11,139 bases of DNA, from contig JAWXBG010000062.1 in assembly GCA_034439875.1 (NCBI GenBank), positions 1 through 11,139 on the forward strand. The letters are read 5' to 3'. How positions within the stretch are numbered: position 1 is the first letter of the stretch; the number at the start of each line of letters is the position of its first letter. Below are positions 6,181 through 11,139 of this stretch, in pieces. Below the pieces are notes generated by a model, which saw only the letters and a list, made by a program, of their open reading frames with translations, made no database searches and was not told where the DNA came from. A program made the translations under genes and the position numbers. Origin of the DNA: JAWXBG01 sp034439875. GTDB taxonomy: Bacteria; Bacteroidota; Bacteroidia; Flavobacteriales_D; Sanyastnellaceae.

Positions 6181-7002
6181 TTACTCTTGCGTAATCTTCA
6201 ATTCTTTGTCAAGCAAAGCCCTGATTTTTTCTGCTTGTTCCTCGGCCAATTCTTTATCCACCAAAATCCTTCCGCTGTGTTCATCAACGATGATCTTCTT
6301 GCGCGCAGCTACGTCGAGCTGCTTCTGAGGTGGCAACTTTATAAACGATCCGGCTGAGGCCTCTCTTTCAATCGGCACCACAGCAAGTCCATTGCGCGAA
6401 GCACCGCGAATTCGCTTATAAGCAGTCACAAGGCGTTCTTCAATCATGTGCTCAGCTTCTCCTGATTTTTTCATCAGAATTTGCTCTTCCTTCTGAGTCT
6501 CAGCAATGATTTCATCGAGTTCGCTCTTCTTTACTTTAAGATCGTTTTTGCGCTCTTTAAGTTTAGTCTTTGCTATTTCAACAACATCATCTTTCTGTGC
6601 TTTCTGAGCCTCAGATTCTTTAATGCGCTTTTTGTTCAATTGAATCTCCAATTCCTGGAATTCAATTTCCTTGTTCAATGAGTCAAATTCACGGTTGTTT
6701 TTTACTTTACCGAGTTGCTCTTTGTATTTTTTAATGAGGGCCTCTGAATCCTTAATAGAATTCTTGCGATTGGTCATGTCGGTGCTCAATCCGGTCGACT
6801 CGTCCTCGAGGTTCTTAATACGTGTCTCCAATCCTTCAATCTCATCCTCCAAGTCTTGCACTTCCAACGGAAGCTCACCTCTCACGGAGCGGATTTTGTC
6901 AATTCTGGAGTCGATAAGCTGAAGATCATACAGCGCGCGGAGTTTCTCCTCTACTGTAAGCGACTTCTTTACTTCTTCTGCTTCTGATTTGTTCTTTGCC
7001 AT
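6181..7002 (-). CDS. Coiled-coil protein of the C4-type zinc-ribbon family, zinc ligands absent
   Basis: A 273-residue protein of the CT398-like family: a long helical hairpin followed by a C-terminal ribbon. Residues ~17-190 are highly charged heptad-like helix, including the conserved KVKNNREFDSLNKEIE at 99-114. The ribbon begins at RNGLAVVPIERE (203-214) and ends at GRILVD (244-249). Family members usually carry CxxC twice; here the four positions are S216, S219, D240 and S243, so the site cannot bind zinc in the usual way. The function of the family is not settled; nucleic-acid or protein binding has been proposed. The ATG at 7002 is one base past the nif3 stop and starts a typical N-terminus; the frame stays open 28 codons further upstream, but that part overlaps nif3. 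Second gene of a unit with nif3, ended by the terminator at 6135-6157. Confidence 0.87.
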   Translation of the reverse strand: MAKNKSEAEEVKKSLTVEEKLRALYDLQLIDSRIDKIRSVRGELPLEVQDLEDEIEGLETRIKNLEDESTGLSTDMTNRKNSIKDSEALIKKYKEQLGKVKNNREFDSLNKEIEFQELEIQLNKKRIKESEAQKAQKDDVVEIAKTKLKERKNDLKVKKSELDEIIAETQKEEQILMKKSGEAEHMIEERLVTAYKRIRGASRNGLAVVPIEREASAGSFIKLPPQKQLDVAARKKIIVDEHSGRILVDKELAEEQAEKIRALLDKELKITQE

Positions 7003-7003
7003 G

Positions 7004-8101
7004 TTAAAGAAAATAATGTACGGGGTTTGTTCGGACCGCCGAAAAATGGGTGGCAAAAGTAGGGAATTTTTTGGCGAGAAAGTCATTTAGTATTTCCGAG
7101 GTGTACTGTTCGCTTTCGAAGTGCCCTATATCTGCTATCAGTAAACGACCCTCTCCATCAAAAAACTCATGGTATTTTATGTCAGATGTTACAAAGGCAT
7201 CCGCTCCGACAGCCAAGGCCCGGCTTGTTAAAAAACTACCGGAACCACCGCAAACAGCCACTTTTCGAATCATTTCTCCACTCGTTTGAGTGTATTTTAC
7301 TACCGGAACCTTCATTTCTCTTTTTAGCATATCCAAAAAGGCTGGAATCCCCATGGGGTCTTTAAACTCACCAATCATCCCCATGCCAATGTCTTTTTGC
7401 TCATTTTCCAAGGCCAAAACGTCAAAGGCTACTTCTTCATAGGGGTGTGCTACCTGCATAGCCGCCAAAACGCTATTCAGTTTCCAAGATTCTACGATCA
7501 TTTCTATCCGAATTTCAGACTCCAACTGTCGTTTTCCCTGCTCCCCAACAAATGGATTGGAGCCGCTCAAGGGCCTAAAAGTGCCTTCACCACTCGTATT
7601 GAAACTGCATTCATCATATTGTCCAATATAACCGGCGCCGGCTTCGAACATTGTTTTGCGCACATTTTCGGCATGGGCATGAGGAACAAATACCACAATT
7701 TTCTTCAGTTTCCCGCTCATCGGCTGCAGAATTCGAGTTTTTTCTAGCCCGAGTTTTTCGCAGATTTTGCCATTCACTCCGTTATAAACATTGTCGAGAT
7801 TAGTATGTATGGCATAAATCGCGGTACCGGATTGAATTGCCTTTATGATTGTTCGTTCCACATAACTTTTCCCCGTGATTTTTTTTAATCCACTGAAAAT
7901 GATAGGATGATGTGAAATAACAAGTTTGCATCCCTTGTCAATGGCCTCATCTATAACTGCCTCAGTGCAGTCGAGCGACAGTAAAGCCGATTCCACTTCG
8001 TGTTCAGGGTTGCCATATATTAAGCCCGAATTATCGTACGACTCTTGCAATGAGAGTGGCGCGAATGTTTCGAGTGCATTTATTAGTTCACGAAGTATCA
8101 T
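7004..8101 (-). CDS. Nif3-like dinuclear metal centre protein (long form with PII-like insert)
   Basis: A 365-residue protein of the Nif3/YbgI/YqfO family, toroidal hexamers with a two-metal site. Family members have been called GTP cyclohydrolase 1 type 2 homologues, but the physiological reaction is unsettled. Metal ligands are visible: HHP at 64-66, D103 in HTNLDN (99-104), and H327 and E331 in GHFESE. Residues ~130-235 form the PII/CutA-like insert of the long form, ending in the conserved AHPYEEVAFDV (218-228). Length matches the YqfO-type group. The ATG at 8101 starts the typical MILRELINALETFAP; the frame stays open 33 codons further upstream, but that part is antisense to lpxK. The stop is one base from the ATG of the coiled-coil gene, so the two are co-transcribed; the pairing is, as I recall, common in Bacteroidota. 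Confidence 0.93.
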   Translation of the reverse strand: MILRELINALETFAPLSLQESYDNSGLIYGNPEHEVESALLSLDCTEAVIDEAIDKGCKLVISHHPIIFSGLKKITGKSYVERTIIKAIQSGTAIYAIHTNLDNVYNGVNGKICEKLGLEKTRILQPMSGKLKKIVVFVPHAHAENVRKTMFEAGAGYIGQYDECSFNTSGEGTFRPLSGSNPFVGEQGKRQLESEIRIEMIVESWKLNSVLAAMQVAHPYEEVAFDVLALENEQKDIGMGMIGEFKDPMGIPAFLDMLKREMKVPVVKYTQTSGEMIRKVAVCGGSGSFLTSRALAVGADAFVTSDIKYHEFFDGEGRLLIADIGHFESEQYTSEILNDFLAKKFPTFATHFSAVRTNPVHYFL

Positions 8102-8132
8102 TTTTGCAGAATTGAAAGCACAAAGTAAAGCG
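8102..8132. promoter_or_regulatory. 31-bp gap between the divergent nif3 and lpxK starts
   Basis: Only 31 bases separate the two start codons, so any divergent promoters must overlap each other or the opposite coding region. On the minus strand TTACTTTG (8128-8121) matches TAnnTTTG with one mismatch and would give a very short nif3 leader; no matching -33 box is evident. Upstream of lpxK the sequence is A-rich without a clear Shine-Dalgarno site. Confidence 0.3.
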
Positions 8133-9194
8133 ATGCGGAAGTTTCGTCTCATTCTTCTCCCCATTTCCTTTTTATACATGGGAATTCTTTGGCTGCGCAA
8201 TCGTTTTTACGATATAGGATTATTCAAATCTCAAAAAGGGGCACTGAAGTCGATTGTATTGGGAAATCTATCATTCGGGGGCACAGGGAAAACGCCTCAT
8301 ATCAAAATGATCATTGACATCCTGAGCAAACGATTCAAAATGGCTGTCCTCTCCCGTGGATATGGGCGCGAATCCAGTGGTTTTTTGCTCGTAAATGAAC
8401 TCGGTGAGTCAAGTCTATATGGCGACGAACCTGTACTCTTGAGCAAACACAGCAAGGACGTGCCTGTGGCAGTATGCGAGAACAGAGTTTTTGGCCTGAA
8501 ACAGATCAAGGAACTTATTCCTACAACTGATTGGGTTTTATTGGACGATGCTTTTCAACACCGCCATTTGAAGGCAGAACTCTATATTTTGCTCACTACT
8601 TGGGATGATCCTTTTTCGGACGACTGGGTGCTGCCAGCCGGAAATCTGCGTGATCACCCGAGTGAGAAAAGTCGTGCCGACGCTATTGTGGTTACCAAAT
8701 GTCCAGAGTTCATCGAACGAAATGATCCAGAGTTATGGAAAAACAAACTGGGTTTGAATGCGACACAAGCTTTGTTCTTCTCTAAAATTCAATATAATAC
8801 AGAAAAGTCGGCCTTTGGAGACCCTGAAGATAGGATTGGCAATCGGTGTGTTATCGGTTTTGCAGGAATTGCTCAACCAAAAGACTTTGAAAACTACCTG
8901 AAAAGTCAATTTGATCTTAAAAAATTCAAATCCTTCCCCGATCATTACCAATTTACCTTAAATGACTTGCAGACCTTGCACAATGATATGCTTAATTTTG
9001 GCGGTTCGGATGCCGTTCTTGTAACCACAGAAAAAGATCTTTCAAGACTTGCAGGTCAAAAAGAAGTCGAAATTCTGAAATCTTGCAACCTTTTTGTGAT
9101 TCCAATAGGGATAGAAATGATTGCGGGCGAAGTGGGGTTTGAAGAATGGCTTATTGAAGCACTGAAAAAAAGAAATGGAGAGCGTTTACGATAA
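8133..9194 (+). CDS. lpxK: Tetraacyldisaccharide 4'-kinase
   Basis: A 353-residue kinase that phosphorylates the 4' position of the tetraacyldisaccharide 1-phosphate lipid A precursor at the inner face of the cytoplasmic membrane. The N-terminal hydrophobic helix (about 5-20, ILLPISFLYMGILW) is the membrane anchor. Walker A is GNLSFGGTGKTP at 44-55. SRGYGR at 74-79, GDEP at 97-100, DDAFQHRHL at 138-146 (DDxxQH family motif) and LPAGNLRD at 167-174 follow in the expected order, as does the C-terminal TTEKDLSRL. The chosen ATG gives the family N-terminus; the frame remains open a further 69 codons upstream, but that part is antisense to nif3. The 3' end overlaps gatB by 20 bases, implying co-transcription. 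Together with the signal-bearing proteins it shows a Gram-negative envelope. Confidence 0.95.
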   Translation: MRKFRLILLPISFLYMGILWLRNRFYDIGLFKSQKGALKSIVLGNLSFGGTGKTPHIKMIIDILSKRFKMAVLSRGYGRESSGFLLVNELGESSLYGDEPVLLSKHSKDVPVAVCENRVFGLKQIKELIPTTDWVLLDDAFQHRHLKAELYILLTTWDDPFSDDWVLPAGNLRDHPSEKSRADAIVVTKCPEFIERNDPELWKNKLGLNATQALFFSKIQYNTEKSAFGDPEDRIGNRCVIGFAGIAQPKDFENYLKSQFDLKKFKSFPDHYQFTLNDLQTLHNDMLNFGGSDAVLVTTEKDLSRLAGQKEVEILKSCNLFVIPIGIEMIAGEVGFEEWLIEALKKRNGERLR

Positions 9195-10626
9195 ATACGA
9201 ATTGGTGGTGGGGCTTGAGGTGCATATGCAATTGCACACCCATAGCAAAGCTTATAGCAGTGATCCCAATGTATTTGGGGCATTGCCGAATACCCAAATA
9301 AGCCCCCTGTCTCTTGGTCATCCGGGCACATTGCCCCGTATGAATAGCAAAAGCATAGACTACGGCATTTTGTTGGGTCTAGCTCTCAACAGCGATATTG
9401 CCCGTTACATGCATTTCGCGCGAAAGAACTATTTCTATGCCGACTTGCCCAAAGGCTATCAGATAACACAAGACAAAACACCCATTTGTGTTGGAGGTCA
9501 CATAATCATCCGCGATGATGAAGGCAAGGAAAAAAAGATTGGTGTCACGCGTGCACATTTGGAAGAAGATGCTGGAAAAAGTATGCACGATCAAGACCCA
9601 TTCGATACCCTGGTAGACTTGAATAGAGCCGGAGTTCCGCTGATAGAAGTTGTTTCCGAACCGGAAATCCGCACTCCAGTCGAAGCCTACAATTATCTCA
9701 CAGAAGTGCGCAAACTAATCAGATACCTCGGAATTTGCGATGGCAACATGGAAGAGGGTTCAATGCGATGTGATGCCAACGTAAGTGTTCGACTGAAAGG
9801 TTTTGAAGGACTCAATACGCGCTGTGAAGTAAAAAACATGAACTCCATTCGAAATGTACAACGCGCCATCGAATATGAATTCAAACGACAAATTGACGCT
9901 GTAGAAAAGGGCGAAATAATTGTGCAAGAGACAAGGAGTTTTGACGCAGTAGCCGGCTTCACTTTTTCTATGAGGAGCAAGGAACTTGCTCACGATTACA
10001 GATACTTTCCTGAGCCGGATCTTGTGCCCGTCGTATTGTCCGAAGCACATATTAAGAGGATCGAAGAATCTATGCCTGCGCTTCCCAGAGAATTGTACAG
10101 CAAGTATACCGCCGACTTAGGTCTTTCCGACTATGATGCAAGTGCGCTTACAAACGAAAAGGAAACAGCTCTCTGGTTCGAAGATCTCATAGAGCATACA
10201 AAAAATTATAAAGCAGCGAGCAATTGGGTTCTCGGCCCTATCAAGGCATATCTCAATGAAAATGCTATAGAGTTGCACGATTTTAATGTGAGTCCTTCTC
10301 AAATTGCTTCTACCATCGAATTGGTCGATTCTGGAAAAGTGAGTGCTAGTTTGGCAGCAGAAAAAATACTACCAGTCTTAGCCGATGGCTCGGGTAAAAT
10401 GGCCTTGGCTGTCGCCCTCGAATTAAATTTAATTCAAGATGCTGCTGACGATGTAATTGAAAACGCTGCTCGCGAAGTTTTGGCGGAATGGCCCGACAAA
10501 GTAGCTGCATACAAAGCGGGAAACAAAGGTATGCTCGGACTTTTTATGGGTGAACTGAAGAAAAAGACACAAGGCAAAGCCAATCCGAAGGTTGCCAGCG
10601 AAATATTTCAAAATCTCCTCAAATAA
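9175..10626 (+). CDS. gatB: Aspartyl/glutamyl-tRNA(Asn/Gln) amidotransferase subunit B
   Basis: Subunit B of GatCAB, which phosphorylates and amidates mischarged Glu-tRNA(Gln) or Asp-tRNA(Asn). The 483 residues have normal length. VGLEVH at 12-17, HPGTLP at 49-54, the RKNYFYADLPKGYQI segment and HLEEDAGKS are signature kinase/cradle elements; EVKNMNSIRNVQRAIEYE and RYFPEPDLVPV follow. The helical middle starts near 290, and the YqeY-like tail ends with MLGLFMGELKKKTQGKANPK. Many GatB proteins carry two cysteine pairs after VGLEVH; here those positions are S28, D30, S43 and S46, so the structural zinc site is absent. The start overlaps the end of lpxK by 20 bases with only an A-rich stretch upstream, suggesting coupling. 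gatA and gatC are not in the window. Confidence 0.96.
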   Translation: MESVYDKYELVVGLEVHMQLHTHSKAYSSDPNVFGALPNTQISPLSLGHPGTLPRMNSKSIDYGILLGLALNSDIARYMHFARKNYFYADLPKGYQITQDKTPICVGGHIIIRDDEGKEKKIGVTRAHLEEDAGKSMHDQDPFDTLVDLNRAGVPLIEVVSEPEIRTPVEAYNYLTEVRKLIRYLGICDGNMEEGSMRCDANVSVRLKGFEGLNTRCEVKNMNSIRNVQRAIEYEFKRQIDAVEKGEIIVQETRSFDAVAGFTFSMRSKELAHDYRYFPEPDLVPVVLSEAHIKRIEESMPALPRELYSKYTADLGLSDYDASALTNEKETALWFEDLIEHTKNYKAASNWVLGPIKAYLNENAIELHDFNVSPSQIASTIELVDSGKVSASLAAEKILPVLADGSGKMALAVALELNLIQDAADDVIENAAREVLAEWPDKVAAYKAGNKGMLGLFMGELKKKTQGKANPKVASEIFQNLLK

Positions 10627-10653
10627 TTTCTAAAAAAAGGAAAAGATAAAATC

Positions 10654-11139
10654 ATGAATATTAAATTATTTTCAATTGTTTCAATAGCCATTTCTGCCCT
10701 CGTAGCCTGTAGTTCAGGTGGTAGTAAGGGTAGTATCAGCGGAAAAATCGAAGGAGCTGAAGGAGAGACTATCTATTTGATAAGACAAGTGAACAACAAA
10801 TCTGTTAAAACTGATAGTAGTGTGATTGGTCCAGATGGTCAATTCAATATCATTCCCGCAATTTCACTTGCTCTGGATTATTACAATCTTCAATTGGGAA
10901 ACGACAACATCATGTTGATCACGGATAGCACTGAATGTCTGGCGATATCTACATCGCGTTCCGAGTTCAGAAAGAGTGCTCAAGTGAGCGGTTCAGAGGC
11001 TACTGCGGCTATTCAAGAATTGAATAGTTCATTGGAACCTTTAGCGCTGCGTTCTCAAGAGCTCATTCAAAAAATGAAAGATTTTGCAATTACTGCTGAA
11101 GCAAAGGCTTCAGCGAAAGCGCAAATGACAGAGCTGAAC
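10654..11139 (+). CDS. Lipoprotein with DUF4369-like N-terminal domain, 3' end outside the window
   Basis: 162 codons are visible with no stop before the window edge. The N-terminus is a lipoprotein signal peptide with lipobox LVAC, lipidated cysteine at residue 19, followed by a serine/glycine linker. Residues ~27-110 (SISGKIEGAEGETIYLIR, then TDSSVIGPDGQFNI) match the DUF4369 pattern, which in Bacteroidota usually precedes a TlpA/AhpC-like thioredoxin domain. Residues after 118 form a charged helix, a common linker in those proteins. A thiol-disulfide role is therefore likely but unproven, since the CxxC region would lie beyond the edge. Translation probably starts at the ATG at 10654, with AAAGGAAAAG at 10636-10645 upstream. 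It follows gatB by 27 bases with no terminator between. Confidence 0.85.
   Translation, partial: MNIKLFSIVSIAISALVACSSGGSKGSISGKIEGAEGETIYLIRQVNNKSVKTDSSVIGPDGQFNIIPAISLALDYYNLQLGNDNIMLITDSTECLAISTSRSEFRKSAQVSGSEATAAIQELNSSLEPLALRSQELIQKMKDFAITAEAKASAKAQMTELN

Noticed and set aside
7926..8132. 69-codon N-terminal extension of LpxK
   Set aside because: It is antisense to the Nif3 start region, lacks family similarity, and the ATG at 8133 gives the normal membrane-anchored N-terminus.

Overview
The window reads as a chromosomal stretch of a Bacteroidota bacterium, probably near the Flavobacteriales. The basis is an M1 peptidase with a type IX secretion (Por) C-terminal tail, a DUF4369-type lipoprotein, an LpxK of the Gram-negative lipid A pathway, Bacteroidota-style GatB and zinc-ribbon-family proteins without their zinc cysteines, and A-rich translation starts with little Shine-Dalgarno signal. 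No lineage assignment was computed.

Layout. 1-439: gene-free cluster of nested small repeats. 493-3650 (minus): M1 aminopeptidase, then a queuosine-precursor transporter coupled to it through a 4-base TTGA overlap. 3651-3991: divergent intergenic region with a possible promoter. 3992-5506 (plus): 504-residue helical-repeat protein of unknown function. 5526-6100: second repeat cluster, with two tandem copies of a 120-bp element, a longer related element and an IS21-like end fragment. 6135-6157: terminator. 6181-8101 (minus): coiled-coil protein of the C4 zinc-ribbon family and a Nif3-family protein. 8133-10626 (plus): lpxK overlapping gatB, then from 10654 a lipoprotein cut by the window end.

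The genes are mostly housekeeping: lipid A 4'-kinase, Glu/Asp-tRNA amidotransferase subunit B, Nif3 protein, queuosine precursor uptake, secreted aminopeptidase. They do not form one pathway.

The most unusual content is the repeat family. Four 120-bp elements (called X here; one cut by the window start) and two longer relatives (called Y) begin CCC and end GGG. Several have 5-bp A+T target duplications, and the uninterrupted Y copy at 5776-6100 supplies the empty site for two insertions in the first cluster. All X copies can fold into a long first hairpin. Comparing the most diverged copy with the others gives three compensatory double substitutions plus wobble changes that keep 17 of 17 pairs, so the fold, not just the ends, appears to be selected. 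No transposase gene for the family is in the window.
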